Origin: JAJDZL01 sp963666625
Lineage (GTDB): Bacteria; Pseudomonadota; Gammaproteobacteria; Arenicellales; JAJDZL01
Direction of reading: 5' to 3'
NCBI GenBank assembly: GCA_963666625.1
Contig: OY762925.1
Coordinates: 868,001-932,000, forward strand
DNA length: 64,000 nt
The translations under genes were made by a program, and so were the position numbers. Shown one piece after another: positions 11,101-19,233 of the stretch; positions within the stretch are counted from its first letter, which is position 1, and every line of letters starts with the position of its first letter. The notes below the pieces were generated by a model that saw nothing but the letters and a program-made list of their open reading frames with translations, had not been told where the DNA came from and ran no database searches.

Positions 11101-12651
11101 GTGTCACTGATTTCACCGCCGCCACATCATGACATCTATTCGATCGAGGATCTGGCGCAGCTGATTTTTGATCTCAAACAGGTCAATCCCGAAGCTTTAG
11201 TTTCGGTGAAGCTGGTCTCTGAAGCTGGTGTGGGTACAATTGCGGCGGGCGTAACAAAGGCATACGCCGACCTGATTACGATTGCCGGATATGACGGTGG
11301 AACCGGTGCGAGCCCGATCACATCAGTCAAATATGCCGGCAGCCCCTGGGAACTGGGATTGGTGGAAACCCAGCAGACACTGAGAATGAACGGACTGCGT
11401 CACCGTGTTCGACTGCAGGTTGACGGCGGATTGAAGACCGGCCTTGACGTTGTCAAGGCTGCAATTCTGGGCGCTGATTCGTTCGGGTTCGGAACCGCTC
11501 CCATGATCGCGATCGGATGTAAGTATCTGCGGGTGTGCCATTTGAACAATTGTGCAACCGGTGTCGCCACACAGAATTCAAGTCTGCGAGAACGACATTT
11601 CAAGGGGACCAAGGACAAGGTGGTGCGTTATTTCAGATTCGTTGCTGAAGAGGTTCGTGAGGTTCTGGCTTCAATTGGTGTCAGGAGCCTTGATGAAGTG
11701 ATCGGCCGGCCAGAATATCTGGAAATGATTGAGCCGAAATCCAACAAACAGAAGCGACTTGATCTCAGCGCGCTGCTGTCGCTGGCCGATGTGGCGGACG
11801 ATGTACCGAGACGATGCACGAGTGTGCGCAACGAACCTTGGGATAAGGGCCCGCTCGCCGAACAAATGGTGACAGATGCCCTACCATGCATCAAGCGAGG
11901 AAAAGGCGGTGAGTTCGACTATAGAATCACGAACATCAATCGTTCGATCGGTGCACGATTGTCCGGCGAGATCGCCAAGTCGTCGACACCCCTATCGTCA
12001 CCGATCAAGATGAACTTCAAAGGTATTGCGGGTCAGAGCTTCGGTGCCTGGAACGCAGCCGGTCTGGAATTGTATCTGGAAGGGGATGCAAATGACTATG
12101 TCGGCAAGGGAATGGCGGGCGGAAAAATTGTGATCAGACCCCCGCACAATAGTCCGCTCGAATCACAGCTCACACCGATCGTCGGCAATACTTGTCTGTA
12201 CGGTGCGACCGGCGGTCGGTTTTTTGCTGCCGGGACCGCGGGAGAGAGATTTGCGGTGAGAAATTCGGGTGTCATTGCCGTACTGGAAGGGTGCGGTGAT
12301 CATGGATGCGAATACATGACCGGCGGCGCGGTGCTGTCTCTCGGCAGAACCGGAGTGAACTTCGGCGCCGGCATGACAGGGGGAATTGCGTTCGTGCTGG
12401 ATCTGGAAAGAATTTTTGTCGACTGCTATAACCATGAGTTGATCGACATCCATCGGCTGACCCATGAAGACATGGAACCACACCTGAGTTTTCTTCATGA
12501 AATGATCGGGGAATACGTTGAAGAGACCGGCAGCCGATGGGGCAAGAGAGTTCGAGATGATTTCCTGGAACTGGTCGGTCGGTTCTGGCTGATCAAGCCG
12601 AAAGCGGCGGACATCAAGGACTTGATGGAGACGCTCAGGGAAGCTGCATAG
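8194..12651 (+). CDS. gltB: glutamate synthase (NADPH) large subunit
   Basis: The 1485-residue alpha subunit of bacterial GOGAT takes ammonia from glutamine and adds it to 2-oxoglutarate, giving two glutamates. The N-terminal Ntn-type glutaminase starts at Cys20 (DGCGFGLIAQ), so a 19-residue propeptide is expected to be removed. The FMN-binding synthase domain follows, with GEGGEDPRRYG. The [3Fe-4S] cluster ligands are Cys1109, Cys1115 and Cys1120 (CKYLRVCHLNNCATG). The C-terminal glycine-rich beta-helix domain is complete. An AAGGA ribosome binding site precedes the ATG. It is first in an operon with gltD, 25 bp apart, then pyrF and hemE. Confidence 0.97.
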   Translation: MNSQSRDTGLYRPQFEHDGCGFGLIAQMDGQPSHGLVRTAVQSLCNLTHRGAIASDGKSGDGCGIMLRIPDRFMRRCAVEQNISLKRKFAVGMIFLDPDPAIAHTARTQLEQELIGKELQPAGWRVVPVNSEALGESALSTQPRIEQILVNAPEGLSTARFERRLYAARRATEKKLLNSDSNFYICSLSSLLMVYKGLFMPDNLTAYFLELDDPELESSLAVFHQRFSTNTAPTWRLAQPFRMLAHNGEINTIQSNRNWAIARSGKFADSLHENVRELLPIVDFESSDSASLDNMLDFFVSGGMDIFRAMQILVPPAWQNVDTMDSNLRSFHSYNSLHSEPWDGPAGIVLTDGRYAACVMDRNGLRPARYIITADRHITLCTEIGVHDYSEEDLIAKGRLKPGEMIAADTKTGALLLPDDINEELKNRQPYSRWLKQRQQRVYTRLLNDTHSSTALNPFELAIYRKMFDVSFEEQEQVIRVLSELGLEAVGSMGDDTPLPVLSDRRRSIYDYFRQQFAQVTNPPIDPLREKIVMSLETTIGLSFGLFEENPEHARRLIIGSPVLSGRKFYTIMDEVDPAYSVYHISLNYPRGEGLENAIRRISDEAVEAVRAGDLILTLSDRNVSPDKLPIPAVLATGAVHHRLIDEDLRCDANIIVETATARDPHHFAVLIGYGATAIYPYLSYALVRNIVGKDVPDSHSLSAIRSYRQGIKKGLFKIMSKMGISTVASYRGAQLFEAVGLHDEVVNLCFKGTVSRIQGAIFEDIENDLIEQSDAAWDPRTPVSHGGLLKYSTDSEYHAFNPDVVHAMHAAVESGDTSDYRKFASLVNDRNPMVLRDLLRIKTEGNAPIDLADVEPAESILKRFDSAAMSLGALSPEAHEVLAEAMNEIGGRSNSGEGGEDPRRYGTSRTSKIKQVASGRFGVTPHYLTNAEVLQIKIAQGAKPGEGGQLPGHKVSEMIASLRYSSPGVSLISPPPHHDIYSIEDLAQLIFDLKQVNPEALVSVKLVSEAGVGTIAAGVTKAYADLITIAGYDGGTGASPITSVKYAGSPWELGLVETQQTLRMNGLRHRVRLQVDGGLKTGLDVVKAAILGADSFGFGTAPMIAIGCKYLRVCHLNNCATGVATQNSSLRERHFKGTKDKVVRYFRFVAEEVREVLASIGVRSLDEVIGRPEYLEMIEPKSNKQKRLDLSALLSLADVADDVPRRCTSVRNEPWDKGPLAEQMVTDALPCIKRGKGGEFDYRITNINRSIGARLSGEIAKSSTPLSSPIKMNFKGIAGQSFGAWNAAGLELYLEGDANDYVGKGMAGGKIVIRPPHNSPLESQLTPIVGNTCLYGATGGRFFAAGTAGERFAVRNSGVIAVLEGCGDHGCEYMTGGAVLSLGRTGVNFGAGMTGGIAFVLDLERIFVDCYNHELIDIHRLTHEDMEPHLSFLHEMIGEYVEETGSRWGKRVRDDFLELVGRFWLIKPKAADIKDLMETLREAA

Positions 12652-12676
12652 GCAAGCCCTTGGTTGTGGAATCGAC

Positions 12677-14086
12677 ATGAAAGATCATTTTCAGTTCCTG
12701 GATCTGCCAAGACAGAGTCCACCGAAGGATCCCGCGCAATATCGCATCCACCACTGGAACGAGATTTACCAGCAATACGATCCAGCTGTCGTATCGGGCC
12801 AGTCGGCCCGATGCATATCCTGCGGAAATCCCTACTGCCAATGGAAATGCCCTGTCCACAATTACATTCCGGAATGGTTGGGCTTGATCGCTGAAGACAG
12901 GTTGTTCGAGGCTGCTGAATTATCGCATCAGACCAATTCCTTACCGGAAATCTGTGGTCGAATCTGCCCTCAGGATCGACTGTGTGAAGGCGCCTGCACG
13001 ATGAATGACGGATTCGGTGCCATTACCATCGGCGCGGTTGAAAAGTACATCACCGACGAGGCATTCAATCAAGGTTGGAAACCCGATATTTCCAGCGTCA
13101 AACCCAATGGCAAGACTGTCGCTGTCGTGGGCAGCGGTCCTGCCGGACTCGGTTGTGCCGATGTGCTGGTGCGAAACGGTTACAGTGCCACTGTCTACGA
13201 TCGCTATCCGGAAATCGGTGGCCTGCTGACGTTTGGAATCCCCCCTTTCAAACTGGAAAAAAGAATTGTGCTCAAACGACGCGAGATCATGGAAGAAATG
13301 GGAGTGAAGTTTGTGCTGAATACCGAAGTAGGGACAGATATCGACTTTCAGGAGCTTCTGGACGAGTATGACGCGGTGTTTCTGGGCATGGGAACTTACA
13401 CCTACATGAAAGGCGGTTTTCCGGGAGAAGACCTGAACGGAGTTCATGAGGCACTGCCCTACCTGATCGGCAACAACTATGAGGTTGAGAACTGGGACCC
13501 AGGTTCATGGTTGCCGATCAATCTGAATGACCAGGATGTCGTTGTACTTGGTGGTGGTGACACCGCCATGGACTGTGTCCGAACCGCAGTCCGACAGGGG
13601 GCCGGAAAGGTTACTTGTGTCTACCGGCGCGACGAGGAGAATATGCCGGGATCGCGACGGGAAGTCTGGCACGCAAAAGAAGAGGGTGTGCAATTTCTAT
13701 GGAACCGGCAACCATTGGAAATAATTGGTAATGGACGGGCCGAGCAGGTCAAGGTGATTGAAACCAGACTTGGCGAGCCGGACGAGCGAGGACGTCGCCA
13801 ACCCGAACCGGTTCCCGGTAGTGAACAACTGATAGAATGTGACAGTGTCATCATTGCATTCGGGTTTCGCCCCAGTCCCAGTGATTGGATGGCCGAACAT
13901 AACATCCAGACCGATCCTTTCCTGCGCGTTCAAGCCAACCATGACAGTGAGTATTCTTTTCAAACCTCCAATCCGAAAGTGTTCTCCGGCGGCGACATGG
14001 TCAGGGGTGCGGATCTGGTTGTCACCGCGGTGTTCGAGGGGCGAGAGGCCGCACGCGGAATCATGAGCTACGTCAACGCAAATTGA
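12677..14086 (+). CDS. gltD: glutamate synthase (NADPH) small subunit
   Basis: The 469-residue beta subunit passes electrons from NADPH through FAD and iron-sulfur centres to GltB. Two cysteine groups near the N-terminus (Cys46, 49, 54, 58 and Cys93, 97, 103, 107) fit the [4Fe-4S] ligands. A Rossmann FAD motif VAVVGSGPAGLG (about 149-160) and an NADPH motif VVVLGGGDTAMD (about 288-299) follow. The C-terminal GGDMVRGADLVVTA closes the FAD site. Length is normal. It is cotranscribed with gltB and followed 19 bp later by pyrF. Confidence 0.96.
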   Translation: MKDHFQFLDLPRQSPPKDPAQYRIHHWNEIYQQYDPAVVSGQSARCISCGNPYCQWKCPVHNYIPEWLGLIAEDRLFEAAELSHQTNSLPEICGRICPQDRLCEGACTMNDGFGAITIGAVEKYITDEAFNQGWKPDISSVKPNGKTVAVVGSGPAGLGCADVLVRNGYSATVYDRYPEIGGLLTFGIPPFKLEKRIVLKRREIMEEMGVKFVLNTEVGTDIDFQELLDEYDAVFLGMGTYTYMKGGFPGEDLNGVHEALPYLIGNNYEVENWDPGSWLPINLNDQDVVVLGGGDTAMDCVRTAVRQGAGKVTCVYRRDEENMPGSRREVWHAKEEGVQFLWNRQPLEIIGNGRAEQVKVIETRLGEPDERGRRQPEPVPGSEQLIECDSVIIAFGFRPSPSDWMAEHNIQTDPFLRVQANHDSEYSFQTSNPKVFSGGDMVRGADLVVTAVFEGREAARGIMSYVNAN

Positions 14087-14105
14087 ATCTTGATCGACAC
14101 ACCTG

Positions 14106-14813
14106 ATGGCCGAAATTCCAACTCGTGACCGCCTGATCGTCGCTCTCGACGTCCCTACAGACAGTCAGGCAATGGATCTGGTTGACAGGACCGGGGACCA
14201 CGTCAATTTCTTCAAGGTTGGCCTGGAACTGTTCTCAAGTGGTACCGGTATAAGATTGATTGAGGCACTGGTCAAGCGCGGACACAAGGTATTTGCAGAT
14301 TTCAAGTTTTTTGATGTACCTGCCACAGTCAGTCGGTCTGTTCGGAATCTCAATGGACTGGGTATTACTTTTCTGACAGTACACGGCGACAGCCAGATTA
14401 TTGAGGCTGCTGTTCAGGCAACCGATGAGATATCAATATTGGCTGTCACGGTTCTGACGAGTATGGATGAAGACAGCCTGACGGGTATGGGTGTCAGTAT
14501 GAACCTTGTGGATCTGGTCAAGATGCGGGCGCGAAGTGCACAGAATCACGGTTGTGGGGGCGTGATCGCTTCCGCCCAGGAAGCAGGGTTCATCCGTCAA
14601 CAAACGGGAGCTGAATTCAGAATTGTAACACCGGGAATCCGTAGCGTGGGTACATCCGCCAATGATCAGAAACGTATCATGACCGTCAAACGCGCACTTG
14701 ATTCCGGTGCCGACTACCTGGTCGTGGGGCGGCCGATTCGCGACGCGAATGATCCAAGCCTGGCAGCCGCACGTTTCCAGATTGAAATCGCAGACGCGCT
14801 AACTGGCAACTGA
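14106..14813 (+). CDS. pyrF: orotidine 5'-phosphate decarboxylase
   Basis: The 235-residue TIM-barrel enzyme makes UMP from orotidine monophosphate in the last step of pyrimidine synthesis. It has DRLIVALDVPT at the first strand, KVGLELF at the second, and the catalytic DxKxxD array as Asp65, Lys67 and Asp70 (ADFKFFDVPAT). The phosphate-binding end reads VTPGIR and YLVVGRPI. Length fits the bacterial type. It lies between gltD and hemE with 19-bp and 12-bp gaps, so it is very probably part of the same transcript; many gammaproteobacteria have gltBD followed directly by hemE. Confidence 0.95.
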   Translation: MAEIPTRDRLIVALDVPTDSQAMDLVDRTGDHVNFFKVGLELFSSGTGIRLIEALVKRGHKVFADFKFFDVPATVSRSVRNLNGLGITFLTVHGDSQIIEAAVQATDEISILAVTVLTSMDEDSLTGMGVSMNLVDLVKMRARSAQNHGCGGVIASAQEAGFIRQQTGAEFRIVTPGIRSVGTSANDQKRIMTVKRALDSGADYLVVGRPIRDANDPSLAAARFQIEIADALTGN

Positions 14814-14825
14814 CTCCGTCGACCA

Positions 14826-15881
14826 ATGAAAACGCTCAAGAACGATCGATTTTTGCGGGCTCTGCGAAAAGAGGCGATCGACCGTACACCTGTATGGATC
14901 ATGCGTCAGGCCGGCCGATATCTGCCTGAATATCGTGAAACCCGGCAGCAGGCCGGTGATTTTCTCACACTGTGTCGAACACCGGATCTGGCTTGCGAAG
15001 TCACCCTGCAACCGCTGCGACGATATGATCTGGATGCCGCAATTATCTTTTCCGACATTCTGGTGATTCCCGATGCGATGGGACTCGGACTCAGAATGGA
15101 AGAAACGGTAGGACCTGTATTTGAACATCCGATCACTTCAGGCACAGACATTCGAAAGCTTGTAAGACCTGACCCGGAAGACGATCTGGGTTATGTTATG
15201 GACGCTGTACGGACAACCGTGAAAAGTCTCGACGGTTCCGTTCCGCTGATTGGATTCTCCGGGAGCCCGTGGACGCTCGCAGTCTATATGGTCGAAGGTC
15301 AATCCAAGACTGACTTCGGCAAGATTCTGACTTTCGCTAAATCAGAAACCGAGAATCTACATCAATTGCTCGATATTCTGACCTTCTCCGTCGCTGAATA
15401 CCTTACTGCCAAAGCCAGAGCTGGAGCCTCAGCGCTCATGATTTTCGATACTTGGGGCGGACTGCTTGACACCTCCCAATATCTGGATTTGTCGTTGCGT
15501 TACATGCGGCGAATTGTAGAGGAACTGTCCACTCTGGCACCCGGAGTTCCCACAATACTTTTTACCAAAGGCGGAGGAAAGTGGTTGGAGGACATCGCGG
15601 ATACCGGGTGCAGTGCGATTGGCGTTGACTGGACAGTTGATATTGGTGACGCCCGTCACAGGGTCGGTGATCGGGTCGCACTTCAGGGCAATCTGGACCC
15701 TGATTCACTGCGGCTCAGCGATGAGGAAATCGAAGAGCAGGTGGCCGGGGTCCTTGAGTCATACGGTTACGGCAGCGGACACATATTCAATCTCGGACAC
15801 GGAATCAAACCGGATATCGATCCGGAAAAAGTGTCAGTGCTTGTCAACGCAGTGGCTGACTTCAGCAAAAAATTTCACTGA
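14826..15881 (+). CDS. hemE: uroporphyrinogen decarboxylase
   Basis: The 351-residue cytosolic enzyme converts uroporphyrinogen III to coproporphyrinogen III in heme synthesis. The family signature RQAGRYLPEYRE is at about residues 25-36, FSDILVIPDAMG marks the active-site aspartate strand, and GFSGSPWTLAVYMVEG and FNLGHGIKPDI are also conserved. Full length. It is the last gene of the gltB-gltD-pyrF-hemE run and converges on the metallo-hydrolase gene, with only 16 bp between the stops. Confidence 0.96.
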   Translation: MKTLKNDRFLRALRKEAIDRTPVWIMRQAGRYLPEYRETRQQAGDFLTLCRTPDLACEVTLQPLRRYDLDAAIIFSDILVIPDAMGLGLRMEETVGPVFEHPITSGTDIRKLVRPDPEDDLGYVMDAVRTTVKSLDGSVPLIGFSGSPWTLAVYMVEGQSKTDFGKILTFAKSETENLHQLLDILTFSVAEYLTAKARAGASALMIFDTWGGLLDTSQYLDLSLRYMRRIVEELSTLAPGVPTILFTKGGGKWLEDIADTGCSAIGVDWTVDIGDARHRVGDRVALQGNLDPDSLRLSDEEIEEQVAGVLESYGYGSGHIFNLGHGIKPDIDPEKVSVLVNAVADFSKKFH

Positions 15882-15897
15882 CTTCCAACGCGGGTGC

Positions 15898-16803
15898 TCA
15901 AAGCAGCCAGTAGTCCTTATCCAATGCTGGGGCGCCCTGGCAACTCACCCTGCCCTCTTCCCACAATTTGATGACTGTTGCAAAAAGCGATCTTGCTGCA
16001 GGCGCGTGCAATGATCTATCAGTGTCTCGGTAGACCACCGGTACCATTTCCATAACATTCGACATTCCGTTGTGAAAACACTCCAGAATCTGTAACTCAC
16101 GCTGTCGTCGATGCTCAATGCACGCTCGTACAAATTCATCAGGTTGTCTGATCGGTGGTCCATGAGTCGGATAATAGACCTGGTCGTCGCAATCCAATAA
16201 CATGTTGAGACTCGCCAGATAGTCTGACATCGAACCGTCAGGGGGTATGATCACAGTTGTTGACCACCCCATAACATGATCGCCGGAAAAAAGTGCCTTT
16301 TCCTCCAGCAACCGATAGCATATATGATTCGACATGTGACCCGGTGTGTGAACACATTGCAGGGTCCAACCTTCACCGTGCAGAAAATCGCCATCCTTCA
16401 CCGCGATATCAGGCCGAAACGTATGGTCGACATCCTCTTCCAGTCGTTCCGATTTCACATTATCGTCCCCGCTACCGATCGCACCGAACCCGTAAATCGG
16501 CGCACTGCAGATTGACTGCAAAGGACGCGCCGCGGGAGAGTGGTCGCTATGCGTGTGGGTAACGAGGATATGAGTAATCGTTTCGTCAGCCAGACTATTG
16601 GCGATTGCGTGAATGTGACTCTCAAGCCTTGGTCCGGGATCAATGACTGCGACCTGCCCGCGTCCAACGATATAAGTCCCGGTTCCAAGATAGGTGAACT
16701 TACTCGGATTCTTTGCGACGATCCGTCTGATCAGCGGAGAAACATCGTGAATCTCGCCATATTCAAACTCGTCGTGAAGTTGAAATGGAATTTGAGTATT
16801 CAA
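15898..16803 (-). CDS. metallo-beta-lactamase-fold hydrolase (LACTB2-like)
   Basis: The 301-residue protein has the zinc motif THTHSDHSP (HxHxDH, about residues 82-87), HTPGHMSNH for the next metal histidine, SGDHVMGW carrying the bridging aspartate, and YYPTHGP for the last histidine. The C-terminal ~90 residues (HRRQRELQILECFHNG onward) form the winged-helix-like tail typical of LACTB2-type and related MBL proteins. Relatives cleave thioesters, glutathione adducts or RNA; the substrate is not evident. It is a single gene convergent with hemE. Confidence 0.85.
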   Translation of the reverse strand: MNTQIPFQLHDEFEYGEIHDVSPLIRRIVAKNPSKFTYLGTGTYIVGRGQVAVIDPGPRLESHIHAIANSLADETITHILVTHTHSDHSPAARPLQSICSAPIYGFGAIGSGDDNVKSERLEEDVDHTFRPDIAVKDGDFLHGEGWTLQCVHTPGHMSNHICYRLLEEKALFSGDHVMGWSTTVIIPPDGSMSDYLASLNMLLDCDDQVYYPTHGPPIRQPDEFVRACIEHRRQRELQILECFHNGMSNVMEMVPVVYRDTDRSLHAPAARSLFATVIKLWEEGRVSCQGAPALDKDYWLL

Positions 16804-17185
16804 TACTTTTTCCGACTCATCGTCATAGAGTTATCATTGAAAACTCCGTTCAATTGATATGTCATGGTGTTGGTGAAAAGGCTTGGTCAATTTCAAATTT
16901 CGGACATCCTGTTTATCGCATTTATGATTCAAAGGTTAGTGATCGACGCGCAAGCGTCATTACTAACTCATCTGAACGAAGCAGCACCTCACAGTACCTA
17001 AATTCTGATTTCCTGACCTCTATTGATCTAGCTTAATGGATCAATCCGTGTAAGATTTTATTTCAACTATTTACAACTACTCGCCCCCATTAAAGCGGGC
17101 GAGGTATTGGGGTTCACGATCAGGAAGGATGATCGCATCAAAGCCTGAACGTGTACCGGCATGCAATCTAGACAACAACCAACCC
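16804..17185. other. intergenic region with two hairpins
   Basis: No gene is seen in this 382-bp stretch. A first inverted repeat has arms TTAGT/ACTAA and GACGC/GCGTC around a GCAA loop (16936-16966). A second has CTCGCCC at 17080-17086 and GGGCGAG at 17097-17103, about 80 bp downstream of the hipA stop. Neither is followed by a clear U-run in the direction of hipA, so terminator function is uncertain. Confidence 0.45.
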
Positions 17186-18451
17186 CTACCGTGCATTCGA
17201 AAGTTCTCTGAGTGCACGCCGGCACTGATGTCTGACGACACGCTCTACTCGTTGCAACGCATCATATTCACCATAGAATGATTCAAATCTTTCCCTGGTC
17301 GGCTGCAACTGCTCCATCAATTTCACTGCAATGCCCTCAACCTGATTCCGAACAAATCCGGTGCGCAAATCGCACTGCACTGCAAACTGATCCCAATGTT
17401 TAGCGATTAAACTGTCAGGATTTCTCTCACCACCTATGGAAAATGCCAGATGATGGTCAATGCTTTCTACGGCCCGGGTGCAAACAAGGTCATAAAATGG
17501 TGCCAAACTAGTTTCACCGCCCGACCGATACAGAAGTGAAAGGTTCTTTGCATGTCCATCCGAGTTACCAGCCAGAACATTGAAAATTTGCCAACGCAGC
17601 AGATTCAGCAAGTCGGTTGCGGGATCGCTGGAAAATTCGCGAATTAATCCAAGACAATCCGAAAAAGACGGTCCACCGTACTCCTGATACTTGCGTTCAA
17701 ATCCGTAGCCAAGCGCTTGACAAAAATCTTCCTGATGTAACCTATTGATCCGTCCGTCGTCTGCCATGTAACGATCAAAGCGATCAATTAGCACGTAGTA
17801 ACTGTCAGAAAAAAATCGTAACTCAGTGTCGACGACAGGTAATCCGACAGATATTGCCAGCATCGCAGTAAATGTTTCGTAAGCTGGAACATTTCGAAAT
17901 TCGTTCGATTCAAATTTGAGTATGTGGCTTGTCGGAGATCCTTCTTTTGGTAGCCAAAATCGGTCATTCATCAACATAATGGGACACTTGTACTGAGCGC
18001 CAGCAAGGGAAAGTCGAGGGCGCTCGGAACTAGACCAGCTATGAATTTCACCGCCACTGCGAATCAAGTCGGAAAAGTCCTGGTCCGAGACTTCATGATA
18101 CCTGTGTTCTAGCACGGGGCAACTTTCCAATTGCAGGACAGCAAGTGCGCCGGCACACTCGCCACCAATGGATCTAAGCAGATCAAAATCAGTATCAGGA
18201 ATTTTCAGATTACGAACTGATCTTTCACGAACTCTACCCTCTGGAAGCAGATTAGCAAAAAAACGGTGAGCTAATCCTGATTCAGGAGTAAACTCATTGA
18301 CTTGCAAAGGCAGTGACTGGGATATTGGGAATTCACCTGTATTTAGCCACTCGGTATCATAGCGAAATCCGATTTGGCCCAAGGAATTACGCCACAAATG
18401 ACCGACAAGTTTTTGTCCACACCAGACGTTTAAACCGTCCAATTTATCCAT
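17186..18451 (-). CDS. hipA: HipA-family serine/threonine kinase toxin
   Basis: The 421-residue protein is close to the usual HipA length. It has the N-terminal subdomain (LPLQVNEFTPESGLAHRFFANLLPEGR), the ATP-loop motif RLSLAGAQYKCP (about 147-158), the catalytic and metal motif NSDGHAKNLSLL (about 293-304) and FYDLVCT. HipA toxins phosphorylate translation factors such as glutamyl-tRNA synthetase and cause growth arrest; the target here is not known. It overlaps the end of hipB by 8 bp, so the two should be translationally coupled. All key residues look present, so the toxin is probably functional. Confidence 0.9.
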   Translation of the reverse strand: MDKLDGLNVWCGQKLVGHLWRNSLGQIGFRYDTEWLNTGEFPISQSLPLQVNEFTPESGLAHRFFANLLPEGRVRERSVRNLKIPDTDFDLLRSIGGECAGALAVLQLESCPVLEHRYHEVSDQDFSDLIRSGGEIHSWSSSERPRLSLAGAQYKCPIMLMNDRFWLPKEGSPTSHILKFESNEFRNVPAYETFTAMLAISVGLPVVDTELRFFSDSYYVLIDRFDRYMADDGRINRLHQEDFCQALGYGFERKYQEYGGPSFSDCLGLIREFSSDPATDLLNLLRWQIFNVLAGNSDGHAKNLSLLYRSGGETSLAPFYDLVCTRAVESIDHHLAFSIGGERNPDSLIAKHWDQFAVQCDLRTGFVRNQVEGIAVKLMEQLQPTRERFESFYGEYDALQRVERVVRHQCRRALRELSNAR

Positions 18452-18728
18452 TTTCGTTGCTGGTCGACTTTGACAACGGTCTGGATTTCACGGGTGTGCG
18501 CGGCTGAACAATGACTTCTAAACCTAAGGTTTGCAACGTCTTCAACACCTTGCCCACTTCAGCCGTTTCCTTGCCTCGCTCGAACTCTGATATAAATCGT
18601 ACGCTCAGATTACCTAAGCCGGAGACCGTCTCTTGCGTCAGATTTTTCTTCTTTCGATGCATCCGTACCAGTTCGCCAAGCTCCCTGGTGGTTCGAATGA
18701 CCCCAATTTTCGTATCGTCCTTGCCCAT
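18444..18728 (-). CDS. hipB: HipB-type antitoxin, helix-turn-helix regulator
   Basis: The 94-residue protein has a Cro/CI-type helix-turn-helix (LGELVRMHRKKKNLTQETVS through FISEFERGK, about residues 14-55) and a short C-terminal tail (LGLEVIVQPR) of the HipB/Y4mF type. It should neutralise HipA and repress its own promoter. A good ribosome binding site (GAAGGT) precedes the ATG. The upstream region carries three similar TACG-centred sites exactly 50 bp apart, which are candidate operators. Confidence 0.88.
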   Translation of the reverse strand: MGKDDTKIGVIRTTRELGELVRMHRKKKNLTQETVSGLGNLSVRFISEFERGKETAEVGKVLKTLQTLGLEVIVQPRTPVKSRPLSKSTSNENG

Positions 18729-19233
18729 GGCTTACCTTCATATTTTATCGTACGGGAATATTCGACTGTAATTGCAGTATATCTACCGGTGATTTAATCG
18801 TACGTGATATTTTACTGCGTTAACAATGATTTGTCATAGTATCTTTCCAGTACGGGATAATTTTAACGAGGATCAACACGATGGATACCCATTCGAGTCG
18901 GGACTGTTCCCGGAAGAATGGTGGTTGCCAGATTTGTCGGAAAGATTTGTACTCTCCCCTTCTTTGCCTTGAAAAATACTTACGCAAAAGGTGAATAATG
19001 GCAAAATAACCGCCCAATCCCATGAAAATGGAGAATGAATTTGGCCAATTACACTTTCATCCATGTCAACAGGTAAATATAGAACGAAAAATCAGCAATA
19101 TTCGACACCAATGTTTCAACTTTGGAATTTGCAACCAAATCTGCAGCGCAGACGGTAACGGCGATTCGAACTTACGATCCACTCAAGTCGCACAACCTGA
19201 GCTGTAAAAGAATCAAACAATACGGGTTGCGAC
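18729..19233. other. intergenic region between hipB and clpB
   Basis: Besides the operator-like sites at 18745-18865, this 505-bp region holds a short open frame at 18826-18972 on the plus strand (48 residues, with DGYPFESGLFPEEWWLPDL). It has no clear ribosome binding site and I do not recognise it. The rest, up to the clpB stop, shows no gene and no convincing clpB terminator. Confidence 0.35.
18745..18865 (-). promoter_or_regulatory. candidate HipB operators and hipBA promoter
   Basis: Three related plus-strand sites, ATCGTACGGGAATAT, ATCGTACGTGATATT and CAGTACGGGATAATT, have their TACG cores at 18751, 18801 and 18851, an exact 50-bp period (about five helical turns). On the minus strand a possible promoter (TTACAG, 17 bp, ATAAAA) overlaps the first site just before hipB. 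Autorepression by HipB binding to several sites is known for hipBA systems; that these are its sites is inference. Confidence 0.5.

Noticed and set aside
17080..17103. CTCGCCC/GGGCGAG hairpin resembling an IS200/IS605-type end
   Set aside because: No tnpA or tnpB remnant is nearby and no second end is visible; more simply a hairpin near the hipA transcript end.
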